A DNA stretch of 33,871 bases, from positions 11,493 to 45,363 of the forward strand of contig JABABK010000026.1 of assembly GCA_014238285.1 (NCBI GenBank), read 5' to 3'. Source of the DNA: Hellea sp. GTDB taxonomy: Bacteria; Pseudomonadota; Alphaproteobacteria; Caulobacterales; Maricaulaceae. The notes beneath the pieces were generated by a model. The model did no database searches. It was not told the origin of the DNA and saw only the letters and a list, made by a program, of their open reading frames with translations. Shown piece after piece: positions 8,818 through 18,079 of this stretch (position 1 is its first letter; every line of letters starts with the position of its first letter). The position numbers and the translations under genes are program-made.

Positions 8818-10221
8818 ATGCTGAAATCGATAAGAACTTCCGGGAATTTGGTTAGAGCCATAGCAGTGCTTGCAATTTTATCATTGCAAGTCACTTCGGC
8901 TTTTGCGCAATCTCTCATTCGAGATACAGAAATTGAAGAGACATTAAGAGACTTTTCAACGCCTATCTTGAGGGCTGGAGGTCTTAATCCTTCCAATGTT
9001 GATTTATATATTGTCAATGATGGCAGTCTCAATGCCTTTGTGACGCGGGGTCAAAACATCTTCCTTCACACGGGTTTAATTCTTGAATCCGAAAACCCAA
9101 ACCAGCTCAAAGGTGTTATTGCCCATGAGACGGGACATATTGCTGGCGGACATATCGTTCGCAGTGATTACGGCAATAGAAGCGCTTATGGCTCCATGCT
9201 CATCGCAGCCGGTATTGGTCTCGCTGCCATTTTGGCCGGTGAAAGCCAGGCAGGCGCGCTTGTTTTAGGCGGGGCACAGCAATTTGGATATCTCGATGTC
9301 CTGGCATATTCTCGGGTCAATGAATCTGCAGCTGATCAATATGCAGCGCAATATATGGAGCGGACGGGCCAATCCGGCACGGGTCTCATTAAATTCTTTG
9401 AGAAATTTCGTTATCAGGAAATTCTTTCCAATGCGAGGCGCTACCCTTATTTTCGTAGTCATCCCCTATCCAGCAATCGTATCGATGCTCTGCGCGAAGT
9501 CGTCGATGAAAGTCCCTACACAGACGCTCCAGAAAACGCAGAAGACATTAAAAGAATGAACATGATGAAAGCGAAACTCGAAGGTTTCTTGGAGGCGCCT
9601 CAAACTGTATTTTCAATTTATCCCATCACTGATAATTCTGAAGAAGCCAGATATGCTCGGGCTGTGGCTCATTACAGAAGCGCAAGTCTTAAAAGCGCAC
9701 TCAACGAAATCAATACACTCATCCAGACCTCTCCAGACAATCCATATTTTTATGAGCTAAAAGGGCAAATCCTTTATGAAAGTGGTCAAGGTGAAGCATC
9801 GATAAAGCCTATGGAGCGCGCGATTGAATTAAAACCAGGCGCGCCGCTTTTTGAAATTGCCTTAGCTCAGGCCTACCTAGAGACCGAGGAACATGATGAT
9901 GCAAATGAGGCTATTCGGCTTTTAAAATCCGCTCTGCAATCTGAGCCTCAAAATAGCGCGGCATGGTATTACCTTTCTCAAGGTTATGGAACTATCGACC
10001 AAGAGGCACTGGCCAAATATGCGATTGCGGAACAGTCCTTTTCCATGGGCGATTATCAACGCGCACGTTCTTTTGCCGAACGCGCCAAAAAGGACATGGA
10101 ACGCAATATCCCGCAGTGGAGGCGCGCCAGCGATATTATTGTTGTTGCCGAAACCCAGCTTGCAAAAAAGAAAAGCAAACGCAGCCGACCAAAGCCTTTT
10201 ACTTTGAACACAAATTACTAA
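8818..10221 (+). CDS. Periplasmic M48 metalloprotease with TPR domain (BepA-like)
   Basis: Zinc protease and probable outer-membrane-protein quality factor in the periplasm. The 467-residue product has a signal peptide ending near SAFAQ (about 31). The HExxH motif is at H103-ETG-H107 and the third zinc ligand is likely E169 in NESAADQYA. From about 270 to 440 it has helical repeats typical of TPRs (for example ELKGQILYESGQGEASIKPM). This is the architecture of BepA/YfgC. AGGA lies 8 bases before the ATG. It follows rne by 99 bases and is 42 bases from the DsbA-like gene, so the two may be co-transcribed. The symbol bepA would rest on architecture alone, so I leave it blank. Confidence 0.9.
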   Translation: MLKSIRTSGNLVRAIAVLAILSLQVTSAFAQSLIRDTEIEETLRDFSTPILRAGGLNPSNVDLYIVNDGSLNAFVTRGQNIFLHTGLILESENPNQLKGVIAHETGHIAGGHIVRSDYGNRSAYGSMLIAAGIGLAAILAGESQAGALVLGGAQQFGYLDVLAYSRVNESAADQYAAQYMERTGQSGTGLIKFFEKFRYQEILSNARRYPYFRSHPLSSNRIDALREVVDESPYTDAPENAEDIKRMNMMKAKLEGFLEAPQTVFSIYPITDNSEEARYARAVAHYRSASLKSALNEINTLIQTSPDNPYFYELKGQILYESGQGEASIKPMERAIELKPGAPLFEIALAQAYLETEEHDDANEAIRLLKSALQSEPQNSAAWYYLSQGYGTIDQEALAKYAIAEQSFSMGDYQRARSFAERAKKDMERNIPQWRRASDIIVVAETQLAKKKSKRSRPKPFTLNTNY

Positions 10222-10263
10222 CACTTCTGATATAATGGCGTGGAAACGCTCATGGAGACCAAA

Positions 10264-10989
10264 ATGAATGCCTTAAAACCAATTTTTCTGGCCGCAACTT
10301 TAACTGCCTTTCCGGCTTGTTCACAGGCTGGTCCAGTCTCCGGTAGTGCTGACAAAGCCGCTGTTGAGAAAATCGTTTACGATTACTTGATGGAAAACCC
10401 TGAAGTTATTTCAGAAGCGCTGGTTGCGCTTGAAACAAAGCAAGATCAATCGTCCATCACAGCAGCCAATACGGCCATTTATGACGACAAACGAGATGTC
10501 GTGCTTGGGCCCGATGATGCTAAAGTTACGATCGTTGAGTTTTTCGATTACAATTGTGGTTACTGTAAACGCTCAACCAACTGGCTCGTTTCTACAATTG
10601 AAAGCCACCCCAAAAATGTCCGAGTAATTTTCAAAGAATTACCCATTCTTGACGGACGCACAAAAACGTCCCGTTTGGCCGCTAAAGCCGCTATCGCCGC
10701 TAATCGCCAAGGCAAGTACCTCGAAATGCATACAGCATTGATGAAGGCCAAAGGCCTAAGTGATGCACGTATTGACGATATCGCTAAATCCGCAGGTGTT
10801 GATGTGGCTCAAATGCGCAAGGATATGGCTGACCCAGCAATCGCGACCCATATCGAAGACACCATGGTTCTTGGACAACGTCTACGCCCTATGACAGGCA
10901 CGCCGTTCTTTATGATTGGCGATGAATTCATGGCCGGCGCCAATGTTGATCGCTTAAACGCTATGTTGGATAAGGCGCTTAAGGGGTAA
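10264..10989 (+). CDS. DsbA/Com1-family thioredoxin-fold disulfide oxidoreductase
   Basis: Periplasmic thiol oxidoreductase likely to form or repair disulfides in exported proteins. I start at ATG 10264, with GGAGA 5 bases before it, rather than a weaker start at 10240; this gives 241 residues. The N-terminus is a signal peptide (MNALKPIFLAATLTAFPACS) with a Cys at the end that could be lipidated, although FPAC is not a good lipobox. A helical region (AAVEKIVYDYLMENPEVI) is typical of the Com1-like group. The active site is C98-G-Y-C101 in FFDYNCGYCKRS and the cis-Pro loop is TGTPFF. It sits behind the M48 protease gene. A TATAAT at 10231-10236 may be a -10 element but lacks a -35 partner. 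Confidence 0.9.
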   Translation: MNALKPIFLAATLTAFPACSQAGPVSGSADKAAVEKIVYDYLMENPEVISEALVALETKQDQSSITAANTAIYDDKRDVVLGPDDAKVTIVEFFDYNCGYCKRSTNWLVSTIESHPKNVRVIFKELPILDGRTKTSRLAAKAAIAANRQGKYLEMHTALMKAKGLSDARIDDIAKSAGVDVAQMRKDMADPAIATHIEDTMVLGQRLRPMTGTPFFMIGDEFMAGANVDRLNAMLDKALKG

Positions 10990-11036
10990 TTAGCCGCCCC
11001 TAGTCCCTAAGACTGGACACTAAATTGCAGACACCA

Positions 11037-11079
11037 TTTGCAGGATAGTTCCTGCAAAATAGCACTTATTTCTATAAGT
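11037..11079 (+). terminator. Tandem hairpins after the DsbA-like gene
   Basis: A perfect 9-base-pair hairpin, TTTGCAGGA-TAGT-TCCTGCAAA (11037-11058), lies 48 bases after the stop. A second 6-base-pair hairpin, ACTTAT-TTCT-ATAAGT (11064-11079), follows. There is no clean T-run, so strong intrinsic termination is uncertain, but the position fits the end of the M48-DsbA unit. Nothing else is recognised between 10990 and 11125. Confidence 0.4.
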
Positions 11080-11125
11080 TCCAAACCAATGCATTTGAAT
11101 TGATGGATATTATTGATGGGACTAA

Positions 11126-11296
11126 GAATTTAGTGAGAACGCGGACATAATAAATAACTTCGCTTATGTTTCGGTTCAATCGAATGAACAAACCCTACCC
11201 TCAAATATTGAAAAGTTCGGCTTGGCCTTTGATCCGAACGCGCTGTCACAGGATCCGTTTATTGATCAAAGTTTCGATCTCTGGGACTATATGTAA
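11126..11296 (+). pseudogene. C-terminal remnant of an RTX-type gene paralogous to the downstream one
   Basis: The frame is open from just after a TAA at 11123 to TAA at 11294-11296, giving 56 residues with no usable start codon before the final part. Its last 29 residues match the end of the intact RTX protein at 13 of 29 positions: EKFGLA is identical, then LxQ(N/D)PF, then D(F/L)WD(F/Y). The earlier part (ENADIINNFAYVSV) can be placed against ENDFVFRTLTAAA of the same protein. No RTX repeats precede it, so most of the gene appears deleted. It lies about 130 bases upstream of the intact copy in the same orientation. Confidence 0.7.
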
Positions 11297-11372
11297 AATC
11301 TGACGAACTAGGCAACATATGATTTTGCCAAAAGCCCTGCTCATCGAGTAAGGTCAAAATAAGTAGGCATAC

Positions 11373-11400
11373 TTGCATCACAACCAAAAGTATGTATAAT
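11373..11400 (+). promoter_or_regulatory. Promoter of the RTX gene
   Basis: TTGCAT (11373-11378) and a perfect TATAAT (11395-11400) are 16 bases apart. The -10 ends 25 bases before the ATG at 11426. It lies downstream of the RTX remnant, so the intact gene has its own promoter. Confidence 0.6.
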
Positions 11401-11425
11401 AGTCTCTCTCAATGTGGAGAATACT

Positions 11426-14407
11426 ATGAAAAACTTGCATAACTCAAATCTACCCTATTGGGATGTTTTTGACGTTATGGGTTTTCAACCCTCTTTCTTT
11501 GGAAGCGTTACGCCCGCCATCAAAGTAAGTTTGGAATCAATCATCCCATTTGCTAGCTTCCACGGAACATCAGGTGATGACGAAATTCACGGAACTACCT
11601 TCCAAGATAATATCTACGGGTATGAAGGAGACGATAAACTGTATGGCGATTCCGGCAATGATTACATCTATGGCGGCGACGGGAATGACAGACTATTCGG
11701 AAATGCTGGTTCAGACTGGATTTACGGCGGTGATGGTAATGATATCCTTCGAGGTGGCAGTGATTCAGATTATTTGTTTGGCGGGACTGGCGACGACAAA
11801 CTATATGGAAACGGGGTATCTGCGATTAATTACCTTTATGGCGGTGATGGTCGAGATACTTTAAATGGCGCGCCTCTATCAAATGACAGGCTATATTTTG
11901 ATGAGTTTGACATTCTAGTGGACGGAGGTTTTCAATCCTCAACAACATCGCGATTTACAGGTAATCAAGCCCATTATGATGGCGGGCTTTCTAAAGGTGA
12001 TGACTTTGATGTTTTCGCAACTATTAGATTTGAAAACTTAGATGATCTTTATCTCGGGGACTCCAACAACTTCATTGATTTTACGGCTTTAGCCAGCGGC
12101 GGAAATAACAATTCATTCGCGGGTGATGAAAACATGGAAGTCTATAGCGGGAATGGAGATGATCTTTATTATGGTGATGATGATAAAGACTATTTCCATG
12201 GTTCTGGCGGCGACGATGAAGCGCACGGTGGTGACGGAGACGATTATCTAACCGGTGACGACGGGCGCGATCTGCTTTATGGCGATGGTGGCGAAGACAC
12301 TCTTTATGGTGGAAATGGGAGAGATATTTTATTTGGCGGCACCTCCGATGACGCGCTTTATGGAGGCGATCACAAAGATATTCTTTACGGCGACGACGGA
12401 GATGATTACCTCCATGGCGGGGATGGAGTAGACTTTTTATATGGCGGCGCAGGCGATGATCGTTTTAATGGCGGAAACGGGAATGACCGAATTTATATCG
12501 ATAATGAAGATACAGATGTACAAGGCGGCAGCGGATTTGACCGTATTTATGTAACGACGGACTCTATAAATTTTACGTTTCAATCTCACTCAAGCCTCAC
12601 CTCATACGATATAGAATTTTTCTACGCCACGGATGAAAATGACATCGTAGACTTCAGTTCTTATGACCCTCATAGTTATGCAACATCTTTGACAATTTAT
12701 ACCAAGGCAGGTGATGACGTTATTAAAACTGGCGGTTGGGATGATCACATTTACGGCGGACTAGGCGATGATGTTATGTCCAGTGGGAGTGGAGTGGACA
12801 TATTTTATTTCTTTGGTCGCTGGGGTTACGATACCATAACAGATTTCACTATAGGCTCCGACACGCTTGACCTTAGAGGTACGTCAACTACATCGATCGG
12901 CGAATTGACTATATCCCAGGATGGTGACGACACATTGATCGAAGGATATCTAAAATCCATACGATTACTGGATACAGATGCCGTATTAATCGATGCGGAC
13001 AGTTTCATTTTTTCGGGAGATCTCCCTGCTCCGCCGCCTGAGGAGGAAATTCATGGAACCTCAGGCGATGATATATTGTTCGGCTCCGCGTTGAACAATA
13101 CGATATATGGTTATGACGGAAATGATCTGATTTACGGAAATGGCGGCAGGGATACGCTGTATGGCGGAGATGGAGATGACACGCTTGATGCCAGCGATTC
13201 ACTTTATGGCTATCTATATGGGGGTGCAGGTAGTGACATTTTAATCGGCGGCACGTCTGGCAGTAATCGCCTCTATTACGACGAGTTCGATAGCCTAGTT
13301 GATGGCGGTAGCGGCGGATATCAAGCCATTTTCAACTACGGTATTTATGATGGCGAACTAGGCACTGATGACACCTATGTTATGACCGATCCATCAGTGT
13401 TTCAGAATTTAACGCAACTCACACTTAGCGACGCCGATAATACCGTCGATGTCAGCGGAAAATCCTTTGTTAGATATCAAGGAGCTTCGCAAAACATTAG
13501 ATTAAGTGGAGGAGACGGGGACGATTATTTCATAGGTAATGCAAAATTCGATCATTTTGTCGGCAATGACGGCAATGACATTCTTCTTGGTCAGGGCGGC
13601 AATGACGCGCTCTATGGCGGGGATGGCGATGACATACTTCGAGGAGGTACGGGTAACGACACGCTAACAGACCTTAGCGGAACCAATCGTTTCTATGGCG
13701 GAGAAGGTGATGATTTAATCAACATTGCCGATCCCGACGCATATTTTAAAGGCGGCGCCGGCATTGATACTATTAATCTTGACTATAACGGCGACGTCTC
13801 ATGGACCTTAACCTCAGATTTTGATGTTGAAATCATTTATGCGGGTTCAGGGAATAGCATAATTGATGCCAGCCTTGTGTCTCATTCTATGACTATTTTC
13901 GGAGAAGGCGGAGATGACATCATAAGCACAGGATCGGGCGACGATCACGTCCATATCGGTCAGGGCACTGATATGATAAGCGGCGGAACCGGCGCCGATG
14001 TTTTCTACTTTTCATCGAATTGGGGCCGCGATATCGTGACTGACTTCGAAGACGGTCAAGACATTTTGGATCTTTCCGCGACCCATCTTACGTTTTTTGA
14101 TTTAGCCATCATTCAACGCGGTAATGATGCTGTCATCAATGGCGGTAGTGTTCGGCATCTCACGCTCTTAGACACAGATGCCTCGACAATAGATGAAAAT
14201 GATTTTGTCTTTCGAACACTCACCGCAGCAGCCGAAAGCGATCATAACGTCACTGAAGAGATGCCAATTGTTGAAGCAGACACTGAGCAGACGGAAAAAT
14301 CAGCTATGTTGGCCCATGTTGAAAAGTTTGGTTTAGCGTCAAACCAATCCTTTCTGGACCAAAATCCATTTGATGAATTCACCTATGACTTCTGGGACTT
14401 TTTCTAG
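11426..14407 (+). CDS. RTX-type calcium-binding repeat protein, probably secreted by a type I system
   Basis: I start at ATG 11426, with GGAG 6 bases upstream, giving 993 residues. The protein is built of RTX nonapeptides (GGxGxDxLx, for example GGDGDDYLTGDDGRD), which bind calcium and fold into beta-rolls outside the cell. Two homologous modules are visible, at about 46-530 and 542-945. Each opens with HGTSGDD(E/I), has an RLY(F/Y)DEFD.LVDGG segment, and closes with a block like DFTIGSDTLDLRG...LLDTDA. They are joined by a Pro/Glu linker (LPAPPPEEE). No Sec signal peptide is present. The tail ends in DFWDFF, an aromatic end that could be the C-terminal secretion signal. No enzymatic domain was seen, and no type I transporter gene is in the window. 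Function (adhesin, surface-layer or matrix protein) is unknown. Confidence 0.85.
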   Translation: MKNLHNSNLPYWDVFDVMGFQPSFFGSVTPAIKVSLESIIPFASFHGTSGDDEIHGTTFQDNIYGYEGDDKLYGDSGNDYIYGGDGNDRLFGNAGSDWIYGGDGNDILRGGSDSDYLFGGTGDDKLYGNGVSAINYLYGGDGRDTLNGAPLSNDRLYFDEFDILVDGGFQSSTTSRFTGNQAHYDGGLSKGDDFDVFATIRFENLDDLYLGDSNNFIDFTALASGGNNNSFAGDENMEVYSGNGDDLYYGDDDKDYFHGSGGDDEAHGGDGDDYLTGDDGRDLLYGDGGEDTLYGGNGRDILFGGTSDDALYGGDHKDILYGDDGDDYLHGGDGVDFLYGGAGDDRFNGGNGNDRIYIDNEDTDVQGGSGFDRIYVTTDSINFTFQSHSSLTSYDIEFFYATDENDIVDFSSYDPHSYATSLTIYTKAGDDVIKTGGWDDHIYGGLGDDVMSSGSGVDIFYFFGRWGYDTITDFTIGSDTLDLRGTSTTSIGELTISQDGDDTLIEGYLKSIRLLDTDAVLIDADSFIFSGDLPAPPPEEEIHGTSGDDILFGSALNNTIYGYDGNDLIYGNGGRDTLYGGDGDDTLDASDSLYGYLYGGAGSDILIGGTSGSNRLYYDEFDSLVDGGSGGYQAIFNYGIYDGELGTDDTYVMTDPSVFQNLTQLTLSDADNTVDVSGKSFVRYQGASQNIRLSGGDGDDYFIGNAKFDHFVGNDGNDILLGQGGNDALYGGDGDDILRGGTGNDTLTDLSGTNRFYGGEGDDLINIADPDAYFKGGAGIDTINLDYNGDVSWTLTSDFDVEIIYAGSGNSIIDASLVSHSMTIFGEGGDDIISTGSGDDHVHIGQGTDMISGGTGADVFYFSSNWGRDIVTDFEDGQDILDLSATHLTFFDLAIIQRGNDAVINGGSVRHLTLLDTDASTIDENDFVFRTLTAAAESDHNVTEEMPIVEADTEQTEKSAMLAHVEKFGLASNQSFLDQNPFDEFTYDFWDFF

Positions 14408-14409
14408 GG

Positions 14410-14500
14410 AGTGCAATTCGCGTTAGAATAACTTCAGAAATTGGGCCTTATTACCCATATTCCGAAGGTTATACGAACACAATCAAGCGCGAATTGCACT
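14410..14500. repeat. Bipartite inverted repeat between RTX gene and ssb
   Basis: A perfect 13-base inverted repeat, AGTGCAATTCGCG at 14410-14422 and CGCGAATTGCACT at 14488-14500, encloses a second imperfect pair, ATAACTTCAGAA (near 14428-14439) and TTCCGAAGGTTAT (near 14460-14472). The whole 91-base unit could fold as one long interrupted hairpin. It starts 3 bases after the RTX stop and ends 20 bases before the end of ssb. It could be a small mobile palindromic element, a two-way terminator, or both. There is no T-run typical of a simple terminator. Confidence 0.6.
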
Positions 14501-14520
14501 AGTCGAAGCTTCGCCGCTAA

Positions 14521-15021
14521 CTAAAACGGAATCTCGTCATCCATTTCAAAGCTCTCTACAGGGCCTTCCTGACTAGACGCTGACCGGGAACCGCCGCCTG
14601 AGCTGCGATCATCGACATTGCGAGATTGATTATATACGCCTTGACCGCCCCCTTGGCCGCCGCCGCTACCACGGCTATCCAGTAGAACAAGTTCGCCCCG
14701 GAAACGCTGCAGAACAACTTCAGTTGTCCAGCGATCATTGCCATCACGATCTTGCCATTTACGGGTTTGAAGCTGTCCTTCGAGGTAAACTTTCGTGCCT
14801 TTTTTGACGTAGTTTTCGATCACGCGAACCAGATTTTCGTTGAAAACAGCAATATTATGCCACTGGGTCGACTCGCGCTTTTCACCGGATTGCTTGTCTT
14901 TCCAGGTTTCGGATGTGGCGACTGAAAAATTACAGACCTTACCACCATTACTAAACGACCGGGTTTCCGGGTCTTTACCGACATTACCCACTAAAATTAC
15001 TTTATTGACTGAACCCGCCAT
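14521..15021 (-). CDS. ssb: Single-stranded DNA-binding protein
   Basis: SSB coats single-stranded DNA and recruits replication, repair and recombination enzymes. The 166-residue product has an N-terminal OB-fold (MAGSVNKVILVGNVGKDPETR, then YLEGQLQTRKWQDRDG) to about 110. A Gly/Ser/Gln-rich linker follows, and the protein ends in the conserved acidic tip DDEIPF that binds partners. It is divergent from uvrA; a single SOS box lies between the two. Confidence 0.97.
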   Translation of the reverse strand: MAGSVNKVILVGNVGKDPETRSFSNGGKVCNFSVATSETWKDKQSGEKRESTQWHNIAVFNENLVRVIENYVKKGTKVYLEGQLQTRKWQDRDGNDRWTTEVVLQRFRGELVLLDSRGSGGGQGGGQGVYNQSRNVDDRSSGGGSRSASSQEGPVESFEMDDEIPF

Positions 15022-15061
15022 ATTATCACCTTTTACTTAACACTGCCTATTGACTTGTGCT

Positions 15062-15091
15062 ATTATGTTCACACTATGTTCTTGTTGGCAA
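15062..15091 (-). promoter_or_regulatory. ssb: Promoter of ssb
   Basis: On the minus strand, TTGCCA (15091-15086) and CATAAT (15067-15062) are 18 bases apart, with the -10 ending 40 bases before the ssb ATG. The SOS box occupies the spacer. On the plus strand TTGACT (15050-15055) and TATGTT (15075-15080) could serve uvrA, but their 19-base spacing is long. Confidence 0.5.
15067..15081. promoter_or_regulatory. LexA-binding SOS box shared by ssb and uvrA
   Basis: GTTCACACTATGTTC is an exact GTTC-N7-GTTC, the LexA-binding direct repeat known from alphaproteobacteria. It lies between the -35 and -10 of the ssb promoter, where LexA would block RNA polymerase. ssb and uvrA are both common SOS genes. 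Confidence 0.8.
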
Positions 15092-15223
15092 GTCCTGATT
15101 CCTGCTTGCACAATGACTAGGGATATTGTTTTGTCAGGGATCAAATGACAAGTCTCGAAAGACAGAATAAATAGCCGAATTGTCCACAGTTAGCCCAAGT
15201 TTCCATCTTAGAGTTTTCTTCTT

Positions 15224-18079
15224 ATGAGCAAGCACAAATACATCCAGGTCCGCGGCGCCCGCGAACATAATCTTAAAAACGTTAACGTGGATATTCCGCG
15301 CGATAAGCTTGTGGTTATTACGGGCTTATCGGGATCGGGTAAGTCATCCCTGGCCTTTGATACAATTTACGCCGAGGGACAGCGGCGCTATGTTGAAAGC
15401 CTGTCGGCTTATGCCCGCCAGTTTCTAGAGCTGCAAGGTAAGCCGGATGTGGATTCTATCGAAGGCCTATCCCCTGCCATTTCCATTGAGCAAAAAACCA
15501 CATCCCGCAATCCGCGCTCAACTGTCGGCACCGTCACGGAAATATATGACTATATGCGCCTTTTATGGGCCCGCGTTGGCGTGCCTTACTCCCCTGCCAC
15601 GGGTCTCCCAATTGAGAGCCAAACCGTTAGCCAAATGGTCGATATCGTGACAGCACTGCCCAAAGACACTAAGCTCTACATCCTCGCCCCCATTGTACGC
15701 GGCCGTAAGGGCGAATACCGCAAAGAATTCGCAGACCTCATGAAGCAAGGTTTTCAGCGGGTCAAAATCGATGGTGAGTTTCACCGTATTGAAGAAGCCC
15801 CTACTTTGGATAAAAAATTCAAGCACGACATTGATGTTGTCGTCGACCGGGTGGTTATACGCGATGAAATAGAAACACGGCTGGCCGACAGTATCGAAAC
15901 AGCCCTAAAATTGGCCGATGGTCTGGCAGTAGCAGAGATCGCGGAAGATGATGGCAAACGGATTCTGTTTAGCGAAAAATTCGCCTGCCCTGTCTCCGGC
16001 TTTACCATTCCCGAAATTGAACCGCGCCTGTTTTCCTTTAACAGTCCTCACGGCGCTTGCCCGACCTGTGACGGACTTGGCAAGGAACTCAAATTTGATG
16101 CTGGCCTCGTCGTCCCGCAAGACCACAAATCTCTTGGTAGCGGCGCTATCGCGCCTTGGTCAAAAACGCCCAGCAGCCTCTATATGCAGACCTTAAAAGC
16201 CCTATCCAAACATTATGGCTTTTCAACAGATACGCCCTGGGAGGAGCTGGCAGACGGCGCGAAAGATATCGTGCTTTACGGTACGCAGGGCCAGCCTATC
16301 AAATTTGTCTATCAAGATGATGGCCGGCGCTACGAAACCACCAAACCCTTTGAAGGCGTTATCCCGAACCTAAAACGACGCTACCGCGAGACGGAAAGCA
16401 CATGGATGCGAGAAGAGCTATCCAAATATATGTCATCCGCCGCCTGTACAAAATGCGATGGCCGCCGTTTAAAACCCGAGGCGCTAAGTGTCAAAATTGC
16501 TGGCATGCCGATTTCCGAGACAGCCGACATGTCCATCAGTGACGCCCGTGATCGCTTCTTGGCCCTGCCAAAAGAACTATCAGAAAAAGAAATGGCGATC
16601 GCGGAACGGATTTTAAAAGAAATCTCTGATCGCCTGGAATTTCTCAATGCGGTTGGCCTTGAATATCTCACCCTTGGACGTGGGTCTGGTTCACTATCCG
16701 GCGGCGAAAGCCAGCGTATTCGCCTGGCGTCACAAATTGGCTCAGGCCTAACGGGTGTTCTCTATGTTCTGGATGAGCCGAGCATTGGCCTGCATCAAAG
16801 AGACAATGCGCGTCTCTTGGAGACCCTGCAAAACCTACGGGATCTCGGAAATACAGTATTAGTGGTCGAGCATGATGAAGATGCTATTTTGACTGCTGAT
16901 CATGTCATCGATATGGGCCCGCTCGCGGGTATTCACGGCGGAGAAATCATCGCAGAAGGCACGCCCACTCAGATCAAGAAGAATAAGAAGTCTATTACGG
17001 GTCAATACCTGACGGGCAAAAAACAAATCGCGCTTCCCGAACATCGCCGTGATGGCAAAAAAGGCAAAACCCTTTCTCTACGCGGTGTTCGCGGCAATAA
17101 CCTCAAAAACATCTCGGTCGACTTTCCTCTTGGGATGTTCGTTTGCGTCACAGGCGTATCAGGCGGCGGGAAATCGACGCTAACAGTCGAGACACTCTAC
17201 AAAGCGGCCGCGCGCAAACTCAACAACGCCTCTAAACAGCCCATGCCATATGACAGCGCCGAAGGGTTTGAGCATCTCGATAAAATCATCCAGATTGATC
17301 AATCCCCTATTGGACGGACACCAAGATCCAATCCGGCCACTTATACCGGGGCTTTCACGCCTATTCGTGATTGGTTCTCCGGTCTCCCAGAAGCCAAAGC
17401 TCGGGGTTACAAACCCGGTCGTTTCTCGTTTAACGTCAAAGGCGGCCGCTGCGAAGCCTGTCAGGGAGCAGGCGTCATCAAGATCGAGATGCACTTCCTA
17501 CCCGATGTCTATGTGACCTGTGATGTCTGTAAGGCCAAGCGCTATAACCGTGAGACGCTTGATATCAAATTTAAGAATAAATCGATCTCTGATATTTTAG
17601 ATATGACCGTCGATGAAGCCGCCGATTTCTTTAAAGCGGTCCCAACCATTCGCGATAAAATGCTGACATTACAGCGTGTTGGTCTCGGTTACTTAAAGGT
17701 TGGTCAGCAAGCCACGACTCTATCTGGCGGCGAAGCCCAGCGCGTAAAAATCGCCAAAGAGCTATCTAAACGCTCTACGGGCCGGACGCTTTATATTTTG
17801 GATGAACCCACAACGGGCCTTCACTTTGCTGATGTCGAGAAGCTACTCGAAGTTTTGCAAGAGCTCGTAGAAGGCGGCAATACCATGATCGTGATCGAGC
17901 ATAACCTTGATGTCATCAAAACGGCTGACTGGATTATCGACCTTGGGCCTGAAGGCGGCGATGGCGGCGGCGAAATCGTCGCGATTGGCCGTCCAGAAGA
18001 CGTCGCCAAAGTCAAAGCGAGTTGGACCGGACGTTTCCTAAAACCGATCTTGGAAAGAGACCGCACTCGGATGAAATAA
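15224..18079 (+). CDS. uvrA: Excinuclease ABC subunit A (UvrA)
   Basis: Damage-recognition ATPase of nucleotide excision repair; it scans DNA with UvrB and loads it at lesions. The 951-residue product has the first Walker A at about 34-41 (GLSGSGKSS) and the second near 645-652 ([10 protein letters not shown]). ABC signatures are LSGGESQR and LSGGEAQR. Zinc-binding cysteine pairs are [16 protein letters not shown] and CEACQGAG...CDVCKAKR. All UvrA landmarks are present and the length is normal. No clear Shine-Dalgarno precedes the ATG. The stop codon at 18077-18079 directly abuts the stop of the convergent gene at 18080, with no base between. Confidence 0.98.
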   Translation: MSKHKYIQVRGAREHNLKNVNVDIPRDKLVVITGLSGSGKSSLAFDTIYAEGQRRYVESLSAYARQFLELQGKPDVDSIEGLSPAISIEQKTTSRNPRSTVGTVTEIYDYMRLLWARVGVPYSPATGLPIESQTVSQMVDIVTALPKDTKLYILAPIVRGRKGEYRKEFADLMKQGFQRVKIDGEFHRIEEAPTLDKKFKHDIDVVVDRVVIRDEIETRLADSIETALKLADGLAVAEIAEDDGKRILFSEKFACPVSGFTIPEIEPRLFSFNSPHGACPTCDGLGKELKFDAGLVVPQDHKSLGSGAIAPWSKTPSSLYMQTLKALSKHYGFSTDTPWEELADGAKDIVLYGTQGQPIKFVYQDDGRRYETTKPFEGVIPNLKRRYRETESTWMREELSKYMSSAACTKCDGRRLKPEALSVKIAGMPISETADMSISDARDRFLALPKELSEKEMAIAERILKEISDRLEFLNAVGLEYLTLGRGSGSLSGGESQRIRLASQIGSGLTGVLYVLDEPSIGLHQRDNARLLETLQNLRDLGNTVLVVEHDEDAILTADHVIDMGPLAGIHGGEIIAEGTPTQIKKNKKSITGQYLTGKKQIALPEHRRDGKKGKTLSLRGVRGNNLKNISVDFPLGMFVCVTGVSGGGKSTLTVETLYKAAARKLNNASKQPMPYDSAEGFEHLDKIIQIDQSPIGRTPRSNPATYTGAFTPIRDWFSGLPEAKARGYKPGRFSFNVKGGRCEACQGAGVIKIEMHFLPDVYVTCDVCKAKRYNRETLDIKFKNKSISDILDMTVDEAADFFKAVPTIRDKMLTLQRVGLGYLKVGQQATTLSGGEAQRVKIAKELSKRSTGRTLYILDEPTTGLHFADVEKLLEVLQELVEGGNTMIVIEHNLDVIKTADWIIDLGPEGGDGGGEIVAIGRPEDVAKVKASWTGRFLKPILERDRTRMK

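Noticed and set aside
10204-10236. TTGAAC and TATAAT before the DsbA-like gene as a promoter
   Set aside because: The two boxes are 21 bases apart, too far for a standard sigma-70 promoter; only the -10 is suggestive.
11414-11425. Upstream GTG start for the RTX gene, adding MENT
   Set aside because: That GTG overlaps the GGAG that is best placed as the ribosome site for the ATG at 11426.
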